This document shows positions 1-7,169 of a stretch of 16,257 nt of DNA, piece after piece. Source of the stretch: Candidatus Methanomethylophilaceae archaeon (GTDB taxonomy: Archaea; Thermoplasmatota; Thermoplasmata; Methanomassiliicoccales; Methanomethylophilaceae); the NCBI GenBank assembly GCA_007116915.1, contig SKHQ01000004.1:1-16257 (forward strand). Reading direction: 5' to 3'. The position numbers and the translations under genes are program-made. Numbering within the stretch: the first letter of the stretch is position 1; each line of letters begins with the position of its first letter. The notes under the pieces are model-generated. The model was not told where the DNA came from, ran no database searches, and was given only the letters and a program-made list of their open reading frames with translations.

Positions 1-2
1 CA

Positions 3-794
3 GGGCTGGAGATGGACGTCAACTGGGGACGGCGCCTGTATGCGTCAGTGGACAATCAGGATTTCGAGATCATGTTCGTCCGTGCCCAGGACATACCCCG
101 GTTCATACACAGCGGGACGGTCGACGTCGGCATAACCGGTCTGGACCTCATTCTGGAGGCCGACCTGGATGTCGAAAAGGTCCTGGACCTTGATTTCGGA
201 CATTGCCGCCTATCAGTGGCAGCTCCCGAATCCCTAGGATACAAGAGCGTCGAGGATATACCCGAGGGGGCAAAGGTCGCCACATCATTCCCCAATCTCG
301 CCTGGCAGTTCTTCGCCAGTCGTGACAAGAACGTGGAGATAGTGCGTATATCGGGAGCGGCAGAGATTACCCCTCACATCGGTGTTGCTGATGTGATCGT
401 CGATCTGGTTTCCAGCGGATCCACCTTGCGCACCAACCGTATGGTGGAGATAGACACCATAATGCGCTCACAGGCCGTCGTCGTCGCCAACCCAGGCAGC
501 ATGGATTCCAAAGGTAAGGAGATTCTTGACCTGGCTTCATCGATTCAGAGTGTTCTCCTAGCGGAGAAGAAGAAGTATCTCATGGCGGACATAATGACTG
601 AATCCCTACCGGAAGTGGAGAAGATGTTCCCCGGTATGGCCGGACCGACGGTTATGAACCTCGCCGGACGTGATGACATGGTCGCCATACATGTCGTCAT
701 CGACAAGAGCGAGGTCTACGATGCGGTGAATGCGCTCAAAGCCATGGGCGCCAAGGGAATACTCACTCTGCCCATCGATAGGCTGGTGCCATGA
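3..794 (+). CDS. hisG: ATP phosphoribosyltransferase, long form (5' end outside window)
   Basis: First enzyme of histidine synthesis: it joins ATP and PRPP to give phosphoribosyl-ATP. The frame is open to the left edge and the visible protein begins at ...GLEMDVNWGRRLYASVD, which in the family lies about 25-35 residues after the start, so the ATG at 12 is probably internal. Seen: the GITGLD segment near residue 41 (counting from the ATG at 12) and the PRPP-binding stretch DLVSSGSTL at about 131-139. A C-terminal domain of about 70 residues (from about 187) ends in the ACT-like AVNALKAMGAKGILTLPI. That domain marks the long, histidine-feedback-sensitive HisG that works without HisZ (family knowledge). 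The stop overlaps the hisC start as ATGA. Identification is firm; only the true start is unknown. Confidence 0.96.
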   Translation, partial: GLEMDVNWGRRLYASVDNQDFEIMFVRAQDIPRFIHSGTVDVGITGLDLILEADLDVEKVLDLDFGHCRLSVAAPESLGYKSVEDIPEGAKVATSFPNLAWQFFASRDKNVEIVRISGAAEITPHIGVADVIVDLVSSGSTLRTNRMVEIDTIMRSQAVVVANPGSMDSKGKEILDLASSIQSVLLAEKKKYLMADIMTESLPEVEKMFPGMAGPTVMNLAGRDDMVAIHVVIDKSEVYDAVNALKAMGAKGILTLPIDRLVP

Positions 795-1837
795 TGGACC
801 GGCGATTCATGCGGGAATCCGCACGTAATTTCAAGCCATACTACAGTCCGACCTCAGACGGCTCTCTGCGCCTGGATACCAACACCAACGTTCTTGGCCC
901 CAATCCGGCTGCCATGGATGCACTTTCGGATCTTTCAGACGCTGAGATAAATCAATATCCCAACACCTATTCCGCCGATCTACGAAAGGTGTTGGCAGAA
1001 TTCTATGGGCTTGATCCGAACAACTTCGTCACCGGCTCCGGTTCGGACGAGATACTCGATGTCCTCTTCAAAACGTTCACCGACAAGGGCGACCGGGCCG
1101 TGATGCCCTTTCCCTCCTATTCCATCTACGACTATTTCAGCGAGCTGAACGGAGGCGTACCGGTATTGATAGACCTGGATGAGGAATTCCAGCTTGACGT
1201 GGATTCAATGCTCGCTGCCGAAGGTAAGATCATAATTATCCCTAGCCCCAACAATCCCACCGGGAACGCATTCCGTCGGTCTGATCTTGTGAAGATAGTC
1301 GAGGGCACCGATGTGCCCGTGGTCATCGATGAGGCTTATGGGGAGTTTCACCATGAGAGCTTCATCCCCTTGGTCAGGAAGTACGAGAACCTTATCGTGA
1401 CCCGGACCTTCTCCAAAGCCTACGCCATGGCAGGCCTAAGGATAGGTTACTGTGTATGCTCGCCTGAGATCGCGGACATGATGACCTGTATCCGTATCCC
1501 TTACTCCCTGAACATGGTGAGCGAGAAGGCGGCCATCGCCGCCCTCCGTGACCAGGATTTCATAAGAAGTTCTGTGGACATGGTGGAAAAGAACATGCCT
1601 ATGCTGGTCGAAGGGTTGGAGGCGTTGGGGTTCAAATGCTATCCCAGTAACGCCAACTTCGTTCTCGCCCGCTCTCCAATCGACCACAAGGAACTTGTCA
1701 AAGGACTAAAGGACCGAGGTATCATGATACGGGACTTCGGCCACCGGCGGCTGTTGGAGAACTGCGTACGTTTCACCATCGGAACGGACGAGATGAATAT
1801 CAGAGTCATTGAAGCCTGCGAGGAGTTGACCAGATGA
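791..1837 (+). CDS. hisC: Histidinol-phosphate aminotransferase
   Basis: PLP-dependent class I/II aminotransferase that converts imidazole acetol phosphate and glutamate to histidinol phosphate and 2-oxoglutarate. The 348 residues match the usual family length. Seen: GSGSDEILD near 82-90 (cofactor phosphate pocket), SPNNPTGN at 152-159, DEAYGEF at 180-186, and the Schiff-base lysine K209 in TFSKAYAMAGLRIGY. The C-terminal arginine that binds the substrate phosphate is probably in ENCVRFTIGT. The gene opens with two adjacent ATG codons; the first forms the ATGA overlap with hisG. Its own stop overlaps hisH as ATGA, so translation is probably coupled through the cluster. HisC relatives can act on aromatic amino acids, but the operon position makes the histidine role close to certain. 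Confidence 0.97.
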   Translation: MMDRRFMRESARNFKPYYSPTSDGSLRLDTNTNVLGPNPAAMDALSDLSDAEINQYPNTYSADLRKVLAEFYGLDPNNFVTGSGSDEILDVLFKTFTDKGDRAVMPFPSYSIYDYFSELNGGVPVLIDLDEEFQLDVDSMLAAEGKIIIIPSPNNPTGNAFRRSDLVKIVEGTDVPVVIDEAYGEFHHESFIPLVRKYENLIVTRTFSKAYAMAGLRIGYCVCSPEIADMMTCIRIPYSLNMVSEKAAIAALRDQDFIRSSVDMVEKNMPMLVEGLEALGFKCYPSNANFVLARSPIDHKELVKGLKDRGIMIRDFGHRRLLENCVRFTIGTDEMNIRVIEACEELTR

Positions 1838-2436
1838 GTATGGTGGTCTCTCTTGCAGACTATGGTGTCGGCAACCTCCATTCCATAGGCAAGGCACTGG
1901 AGATGTGCGGGGCCGAGGTGCGTGTGGTCGATGACATGTCGCTGTTGAGTGATTCTGATTGCATTGTCTTTCCTGGAGTGGGCGCTTTCAGCCGTACCAT
2001 GGAAAGACTCCATCCCTACAGGGAATCGATAGTGGAGAGCCTAAAGGCCGGCACACCGTGTCTGGGCATATGTATCGGGATGCAGATACTATTCGAAGGC
2101 AGCGACGAAGGCAGCGCTCCTGGCCTGGGATATATGCCCGGCAGGGTCGTTCCGTTAAAAGCCCGCAGCGTACCTCATATGGGATGGAACGAAGTGACTG
2201 GGGATGATCCGTTGCTGAACGGAGTGGAAGACCGCTTCTTCTATTTCGCACACTCATTCCACGCCCAGCCGGAAGATGGAACACTGGCCGTAGCCGACAC
2301 CCAATATGAAATGGTCTTTCCTTCCATGTTCCGCAAGGGCAACACCTACGGCACACAATTCCATCCTGAGAAGAGCAGTAGATCCGGACTCACCGTGATA
2401 AGGAATTTCGTAGCCTTTGCGGAGGCTTGTCAATGA
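1834..2436 (+). CDS. hisH: Imidazole glycerol phosphate synthase, glutaminase subunit
   Basis: Class I glutamine amidotransferase subunit. It releases ammonia from glutamine and passes it to HisF, which closes the imidazole ring and releases AICAR. The 200-residue length is typical. Seen: DYGVGNLHS at 9-17, FPGVGAF at 46-52 (oxyanion region), nucleophile C80 in PCLGICIGMQ, PHMGWN at 114-119, and the catalytic pair H177 and E179 in TQFHPEKS. All triad members are present, so the enzyme should be active. The start overlaps hisC by ATGA and is preceded by AGGAG at 1821-1825, 8 bases upstream. The partner hisF lies 5 kb away in the second half of the cluster, beyond the kinase gene. The ATG two codons later is a possible but less likely start. 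Confidence 0.97.
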   Translation: MSMVVSLADYGVGNLHSIGKALEMCGAEVRVVDDMSLLSDSDCIVFPGVGAFSRTMERLHPYRESIVESLKAGTPCLGICIGMQILFEGSDEGSAPGLGYMPGRVVPLKARSVPHMGWNEVTGDDPLLNGVEDRFFYFAHSFHAQPEDGTLAVADTQYEMVFPSMFRKGNTYGTQFHPEKSSRSGLTVIRNFVAFAEACQ

Positions 2437-3164
2437 TAATCATACCCGCGGTAGACATCATGGACCACAAGGTCGTCCAACTCGTCGGCGGCGTACCGGG
2501 AACGGAGATATTCAGCCTACCCGACCCTCTCCAGGTGGCCAGGGGCTGGAAGGTCAAAGGGACACCCGCTCTGCATGTCGTCGACCTTGACGGCGCTTTC
2601 GGCAAGGAGGACAACATCGATACCATATGCTCAATGGCCTCGGATTTGGATTTGCCGGTCCAGGTCGGAGGAGGCATTTCTACCGATGAGAAGGTGGACC
2701 GTCTCATCTCAGCCGGCGTTGCCCGGGTCATAATCGGCACCCGCGGCATAAGGGATCCAGACTGGCTCTCATCCGTGGCCGAGAGACATCCCGGCAAAGT
2801 GGTGCTGGCATTGGACGTAAAGGATGGCAGGATAACCATGAAGGGTTGGCAGGAGCAGGCCCCATGCAGCCTTGCCGATATGTTCTCCCGTATTGAGGAC
2901 ATGCCACTGGCGGGCATTCTCAACACCAACGTCAATGTCGAAGGTAAAGGCCAGGGAATTGATGTGGAGGCCGCCACCGATTTCATCTCCCGCTGTCCTC
3001 ACCCGGTCATATCATCGGGAGGGGTCAGCTCGATTACGGACGTTGAGGCGTTGGAAGCTGCCGGAGCGGTTGCTGCCGTAGTCGGAGTGGCCATATACAC
3101 CGGTGCATTCCGGCCTTGGGAATGGTCTATACCCTGGGTGTTCGGTGACGATTCCTTTCTCTGA
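2433..3164 (+). CDS. hisA: ProFAR isomerase (phosphoribosylformimino-AICAR-P isomerase)
   Basis: TIM-barrel isomerase that opens the aminoaldose ring of ProFAR to give PRFAR, the HisF substrate. I start it at the ATG at 2433 (MIIIPAVD), not the TTG two codons upstream, because that ATG overlaps the hisH stop as ATGA and has GGAGG at 2421-2425 at good spacing. The 243 residues fit the family. Seen: catalytic D8 in IIPAVDI, VGGGI at 78-82 (phosphate loop), D128 in ALDVKDG, T165 in the ILNTNVNVEGKG strand, SSGGVSS at 194-200 and the second phosphate site VVGVAIYTG. Many bacterial HisA proteins have RDG where this has VEG; I believe related archaeal forms also do. It is the last gene of the first his block. 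It ends 2 bases from the convergent small membrane protein gene. Confidence 0.96.
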   Translation: MIIIPAVDIMDHKVVQLVGGVPGTEIFSLPDPLQVARGWKVKGTPALHVVDLDGAFGKEDNIDTICSMASDLDLPVQVGGGISTDEKVDRLISAGVARVIIGTRGIRDPDWLSSVAERHPGKVVLALDVKDGRITMKGWQEQAPCSLADMFSRIEDMPLAGILNTNVNVEGKGQGIDVEAATDFISRCPHPVISSGGVSSITDVEALEAAGAVAAVVGVAIYTGAFRPWEWSIPWVFGDDSFL

Positions 3165-3166
3165 AA

Positions 3167-3367
3167 TCAACTACCTATCTTCTGCCTGAGCTCGTAGCGG
3201 TAGATATAAGCAAGGACCGCAAGGTCAGCCAGTATTATCGCCAATGTCACTATGATCGACAATGTAAGATCATCAGTGGCCCAGTACAATGCGTACAGTA
3301 TGAGCGCATAGATGATCACGGCCACCACCATCAGCTCCTTGAACCATTTGCTAATGAATTCCTTCAT
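3167..3367 (-). CDS. Small two-helix membrane protein, unknown function
   Basis: I do not recognise the family. The 66-residue product has a short charged N-terminus (MKEFISKWFKE). Two strongly hydrophobic stretches follow, about residues 12-30 (LMVVAVIIYALILYALYWA) and 34-54 (LTLSIIVTLAIILADLAVLAY), with a basic tail YRYELRQKIGS. That is the profile of a small integral membrane hairpin with both ends probably cytoplasmic. It lies 67 bases downstream of the sensor kinase on the same strand, so it could be co-transcribed with it. There is no clear Shine-Dalgarno sequence, but a TATA-like ATTACATAT about 26 bases upstream (minus strand, near 3393-3400) would fit a separate leaderless transcript. 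It is tail-to-tail with hisA. Coding is supported by the clean two-helix pattern and tight packing, not by homology. Confidence 0.6.
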   Translation of the reverse strand: MKEFISKWFKELMVVAVIIYALILYALYWATDDLTLSIIVTLAIILADLAVLAYIYRYELRQKIGS

Positions 3368-3369
3368 CG

Positions 3370-3400
3370 ATTACATAGTCTCATGATAACAATATGTAAT
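3370..3400. promoter_or_regulatory. 8-bp inverted repeat over the putative promoter of the small membrane protein gene
   Basis: ATTACATA at 3370-3377 is repeated in reverse complement as TATGTAAT at 3393-3400, a perfect 8-base match separated by 15 bases. Read on the minus strand, the far arm falls where a TATA box would sit for the gene starting at 3367 and the near arm covers the expected transcription start. That layout suits a dimeric repressor site. A weak RNA hairpin downstream of the kinase gene is the alternative. Function is inferred from position only. Confidence 0.35.
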
Positions 3401-3434
3401 TTTGCCGTCATCCTCGAGGATTGAAAAACGATCA

Positions 3435-6400
3435 TTATAATGGACCAGGAACATCGTCCGAAATTCTGAATGTATCGCGGGGGACATTGATTTCGAAACG
3501 GGCGCCTTTTCCTTCCTCGCCAGTCTCCGCTATCGACATTCCCGTGATGGAGAGGATGTCCCTCGAGATGTATAGGCCGAAGCCGGTGTTCTTACCTCTG
3601 CCCCGTTCGAAGATTTGCGACTTATCGGCATTGGCCACACCAACACCATCGTCCTCCCATATTATCTTAAGGTCGTTCCCATCCAATATGTGAGAAAGGC
3701 GGATTGCGCTGACATGAATCCCATGCCTAACGGAGTTGTCCAGAAGGTTGCTGAAAACCTTCATCAGCATCGGGTCGCCGAAAACCTCAACGCCATTAAC
3801 ATAGTTGTCAAGGCGGATATCTCCGAATTCCTCTTGTTTGGGTAGAAGGTCCTCGACCCTGTGCCAACCGGGCTCTTTGGAACCGATATGGTCGTAAACC
3901 GTTGTGAATCTTATCTGCTCACTTATCTTATCGGCGATTGATATCAACCGATCAATATTCACCTGATCGCACCTTTCAGGAAAGTCCTTCATCAGTTGAA
4001 GGAAACCGCTCAAAGCCATTGTCTGGTTCAGAACGTCATGCCTTGTGAGGCTCGTCATCAATGTCAGTTGTCGGTTCACCCGCACTAGGGCCTCCTTTGC
4101 TGACCTCCTCTCGGTCACGTCCCTAATGGATTCGATTGCAGCAATAACGTTGCCTTCAAGGTCGTAGATGGGTCTAGCCATCGCCCATAGATATACTTCG
4201 CGTCCATTGATGACCGCCGGGACATCATCGGCTATCAGGGTATCACCATTCCTAACAACCTTTGGATATATCGATTCAAATTCACTATCCATCTCCAAGG
4301 CGAGATTGGCGAGGATCGGCCTCCTCCTCCCATAGAATGGTATTGCATATTCATAATCGGCCTTGCCGACCATTTCCTCACGAAGTCGACCTGTGAGATC
4401 TTCAAGGGCTTTATTCCAGTACCATACCTTTCCCTCTTTGGATATCACCATTGTCGGATCCGGCAGATTGTTTATTATATCCTCAAGGCGAAGACGTGAT
4501 TCCTCCAGTTTCCTACGAATCTCAGCTTCGTTACTGACGTCTATGTGTATCCCATATAGGATTGGACTTGGATCTCCCTTATCATCGATTAATCTACGTC
4601 CTCTTGACTCGATGTGTGCCCAAGAGCCGTCCGCCTTCAGCATGCGGTAGTTGTTCTCATACATATCCAGACTGTCACTTTCAACGTATTCCTCGCTATA
4701 CTGTAAAGCATCCTGTCTGTCTTCGGGATGGATCAGATTCAGCCAATGACCATCCGGACCCGGAGAGTTTGGGTCATAATCTTTGAATGGCTCATATCCC
4801 AGCATCCTATAGTACTCAGGGCTTCTCCAAATACAGGAAGAATCCAAACGCACCTCCCATGATCCGCAACCGGATGCGGCAAGAATCGTTTGTTGCCGCT
4901 CCACGCTCCTCATCAGGCTTTTCTGAATGTCTTTGGATTGAGTCACATCGCGTGAAAGGGTCAGTATGCCCTCGGGCCGCGATTCCTTGTCTCTTATAAG
5001 GCCTGCCCTTACCTCGACATTCACAACATGGCCTTCCTTATGATACTGCTCGAGCTCGAAAGTCAAAACATCATCTGGTTTGATCTCACCTCTCATCTCT
5101 GCCTGCAGGACCTCTTGGAAAATCCCTTTAGCGTACGCAAAAGATTCAGGCGTCATTATCTCAGATAAAGACTGTTCGATGGATTCTTCTGCACTGTATC
5201 CTCTCAAGTTCTCGATGTTTTTAGATACGTATTTTATATTGAAATCCAGGTCCATTATCGTTACGTTGTCCCATAGATTGTCAGTGAGGAGTCTGAAGAG
5301 CTCCTCACTCTCACGCATCTTTTCCTGTTCTGCCACCCATTTATCAATTATCTCCGTGAATACAATCAGCCCGCCTATGCTGCCATCCGATTGATACCAT
5401 GGAATGCATTCCCAGCGTGTCCAATGATTGGTGCCATCCGCACGTTCGAATTGATCCATATCTGCGTATTCACTGGCACCTTTCAAAACCCTTTGATGGA
5501 CGTCCCTCCATTTCTGGGGCAGGTCTGGAAACACCTCATAATGATGCCTGCCGATCACATCCTGGCCTTGAAGACCGTATTGTTCGGTGTAACTCTTACT
5601 GACATAAATGTAATTCATATCGTTATCATGGACTGCGATCGAAGTGTAAGAGTTGTCTACGATATAACTCAGAAGACCATAGGAATTATCGAGCTCCTGC
5701 TTTATCTCCTCCCTATCCATCACTGTGAGCATCTGCGACACGCGTGCGGACACGATGGTTAGGAATGACTCCTCATCGTCATGCCATTTACGAGTTGAGC
5801 CCATATTCTCAGCGCAAATTATCCCTCTCAGCTTACCATCTAGATTAATACCCACATCCAAGAATGACCTCACATCCTCATCGAGCAGATAGTTGTACTT
5901 CATGCATGAGCATCTGATGTCATTGAAGGCATCATCCACCTTCAACACGTTGTCCCTTCTGATGTGCTTCACATAGGGTGCGATGCCGTCCAAATCACCT
6001 TCGATCAGCGGCGGGGATTGCCCCTCGGGAAGAGGAAACATCGACACGCAGCTCATTTTTCTGGTATTATCGTCTATAAGCCAAAGGCCTGCACGGCTGA
6101 CGTCAAGGCCTTCGCAAACAATCTCAGCTATATGTTGGAATGCAGAGGACTTGTCAGCTTTTACCAACTCGTCATCGGTAATCAGTTTCAATGCCGCTTT
6201 CCTTTGATTGGCAGCCCTCCTCTCCGCCTCCATTGAATCCTTATTAGACAACCATCTGTCAGTAACATCATCGAGCAGAATTCCAATTCTTTTATTGGGC
6301 AGCTTTCGAATACGGACATTGCATACCAGATGTGGGTTTTCGGTCAGGACAATGTCGTCGACATGATAGGGCGTGCCGGTCTCATAGACCGCAATGAAAT

Positions 6401-7001
6401 TGGCAACATTATGTTCCAAAACTAAGGATAGTGGACCGTTTTTGATCTCCTCGAGCCGAGGGTACATTTTAAAATCGATGCTGGTGAACATCTTCTCGGC
6501 AGCCTGATTCAAACTCTGAAGATTACTTGACCAGATATCTTCATCGTCGATGTGTATTGCGACCATAGCCGTGTCCATGCACCTAACGATGTCGGAATAG
6601 GTCTCCAACTCCCTCTTCTGATTCCACCTCTCATAGGCGATGTTCATCTTATGGGCTAGATCCATGAATTGCGAACTTGGATCGCCGCCCTTCTGAATGT
6701 AAAAATCAGCGCCGTTGTCTATGGCCTCGATGGCGACACTCTCCCGACCACGACCGGTGAAAAGGATGAAAGGGATATCACAATGTTTTGAACGCATCGC
6801 TTTGAGGAGATCGAGGCCGTTCATACCCGGCATCTCATAGTCCGAAACCATCACATCGGCTTTACCAGATAAGACCATGTTTAAGGCATCCTCGGGTGAA
6901 TCTGTTGTGAGGACCTCTGATACTCTAGGGTCCTTCTCAAGGAATCTTTTTGTCACTTCCAACAGACCAGTCTCGTGGTCAACGTAAATTGCCCGGAACA
7001 T
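3435..7001 (-). CDS. Cytoplasmic multi-domain sensor histidine kinase (REC-PAS-GAF-PAS x4-kinase)
   Basis: Soluble signal-transducing kinase of 1188 residues with no membrane segment. Counting from the ATG at 7001, the order is: receiver domain 1-120 (phosphoacceptor D54 in SDYEMPG, T82, K104); PAS about 136-248; GAF about 273-428; four PAS domains about 440-556, 566-688, 700-826 (with a PAS_3-like IHPEDR) and 838-966. A dimerisation segment with phosphoacceptor H988 in TRHDVLNQT follows. The ATPase has an N box (N1085, N1089), DGVG (1118-1121) and a GFGLYIS lid. This RHDxLN kinase type is common in methanogens. The first acidic pocket reads VDHE, so the usual second aspartate is histidine. 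A TTG two codons upstream is possible, but the ATG fits the TATA-like box better. No response regulator with an output domain is adjacent, and the signal is unknown. By eye the gene looks more AT-rich than its neighbours, and it splits the his cluster. Confidence 0.93.
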   Translation of the reverse strand: MFRAIYVDHETGLLEVTKRFLEKDPRVSEVLTTDSPEDALNMVLSGKADVMVSDYEMPGMNGLDLLKAMRSKHCDIPFILFTGRGRESVAIEAIDNGADFYIQKGGDPSSQFMDLAHKMNIAYERWNQKRELETYSDIVRCMDTAMVAIHIDDEDIWSSNLQSLNQAAEKMFTSIDFKMYPRLEEIKNGPLSLVLEHNVANFIAVYETGTPYHVDDIVLTENPHLVCNVRIRKLPNKRIGILLDDVTDRWLSNKDSMEAERRAANQRKAALKLITDDELVKADKSSAFQHIAEIVCEGLDVSRAGLWLIDDNTRKMSCVSMFPLPEGQSPPLIEGDLDGIAPYVKHIRRDNVLKVDDAFNDIRCSCMKYNYLLDEDVRSFLDVGINLDGKLRGIICAENMGSTRKWHDDEESFLTIVSARVSQMLTVMDREEIKQELDNSYGLLSYIVDNSYTSIAVHDNDMNYIYVSKSYTEQYGLQGQDVIGRHHYEVFPDLPQKWRDVHQRVLKGASEYADMDQFERADGTNHWTRWECIPWYQSDGSIGGLIVFTEIIDKWVAEQEKMRESEELFRLLTDNLWDNVTIMDLDFNIKYVSKNIENLRGYSAEESIEQSLSEIMTPESFAYAKGIFQEVLQAEMRGEIKPDDVLTFELEQYHKEGHVVNVEVRAGLIRDKESRPEGILTLSRDVTQSKDIQKSLMRSVERQQTILAASGCGSWEVRLDSSCIWRSPEYYRMLGYEPFKDYDPNSPGPDGHWLNLIHPEDRQDALQYSEEYVESDSLDMYENNYRMLKADGSWAHIESRGRRLIDDKGDPSPILYGIHIDVSNEAEIRRKLEESRLRLEDIINNLPDPTMVISKEGKVWYWNKALEDLTGRLREEMVGKADYEYAIPFYGRRRPILANLALEMDSEFESIYPKVVRNGDTLIADDVPAVINGREVYLWAMARPIYDLEGNVIAAIESIRDVTERRSAKEALVRVNRQLTLMTSLTRHDVLNQTMALSGFLQLMKDFPERCDQVNIDRLISIADKISEQIRFTTVYDHIGSKEPGWHRVEDLLPKQEEFGDIRLDNYVNGVEVFGDPMLMKVFSNLLDNSVRHGIHVSAIRLSHILDGNDLKIIWEDDGVGVANADKSQIFERGRGKNTGFGLYISRDILSITGMSIAETGEEGKGARFEINVPRDTFRISDDVPGPL

Positions 7002-7009
7002 CCCCAATC

Positions 7010-7055
7010 ACAAAATGATTAGTTTGTTTGATTATAAATGTTGAATCATTTTTGT
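7010..7055. promoter_or_regulatory. Imperfect inverted repeat bracketing the kinase TATA box
   Basis: ACAAAATGATT (7010-7020) is mirrored by AATCATTTTTGT (7044-7055): 11 matching bases with a single extra T in the second arm. The arms lie on both sides of the minus-strand TATA-like box, and the first arm covers the predicted transcription start. This could be an operator, for example for autoregulation. The region is AT-rich, so chance similarity is possible. Confidence 0.4.
7032..7039 (-). promoter_or_regulatory. TATA-like box of the sensor kinase gene
   Basis: On the minus strand this reads TTTATAAT. Its centre is about 34 bases before the ATG at 7001, which predicts a leader of only about 8 bases. 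It is bracketed by the imperfect inverted repeat at 7010-7055. Assigned from motif and spacing only. Confidence 0.5.
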
Positions 7056-7113
7056 TTCGTTGAATGAGCATCTAACAAAAACACCTGATAACCATATCGT
7101 CGTAATCGGATTG

Positions 7114-7124
7114 ATATAAAAATA
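7114..7124 (+). promoter_or_regulatory. TATA-like box for the second his block (hisB onward)
   Basis: ATATAAAAATA in the divergent interval between the kinase gene and hisB. It predicts a transcript start near 7143 and a leader of about 27 bases before the ATG at 7170. A weaker TTACATAA at 7133-7140 could instead give a leaderless start at the GTG at 7161. The split of the cluster means hisB must have its own promoter somewhere here. Confidence 0.45.
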
Positions 7125-7169
7125 AGCAAAGGTTACATAATCAGAAGTGAATCGACCCATGTGGGCATC

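Noticed and set aside
2427..2432. TTG start for hisA two codons upstream
   Set aside because: The ATG at 2433 gives the canonical MIIIPAVD N-terminus, the ATGA overlap and better Shine-Dalgarno spacing.
2390..2986. 198-residue open frame on the minus strand over hisA
   Set aside because: It is antisense to a well-conserved gene, has Ser/Pro/Arg-rich composition typical of shadow frames, and has no recognisable motif.
3410..3421. 12-base perfect palindrome ATCCTCGAGGAT after the kinase stop, with a short oligo-T run on the minus strand before it
   Set aside because: As a hairpin it has only 4 base pairs and the T run precedes it in the transcript, so it does not make a convincing terminator; a chance restriction-like palindrome is as likely.
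5391..5762. 123-residue plus-strand frame inside the kinase gene
   Set aside because: It is antisense to conserved PAS coding sequence, with no motif and no promoter or Shine-Dalgarno sequence.
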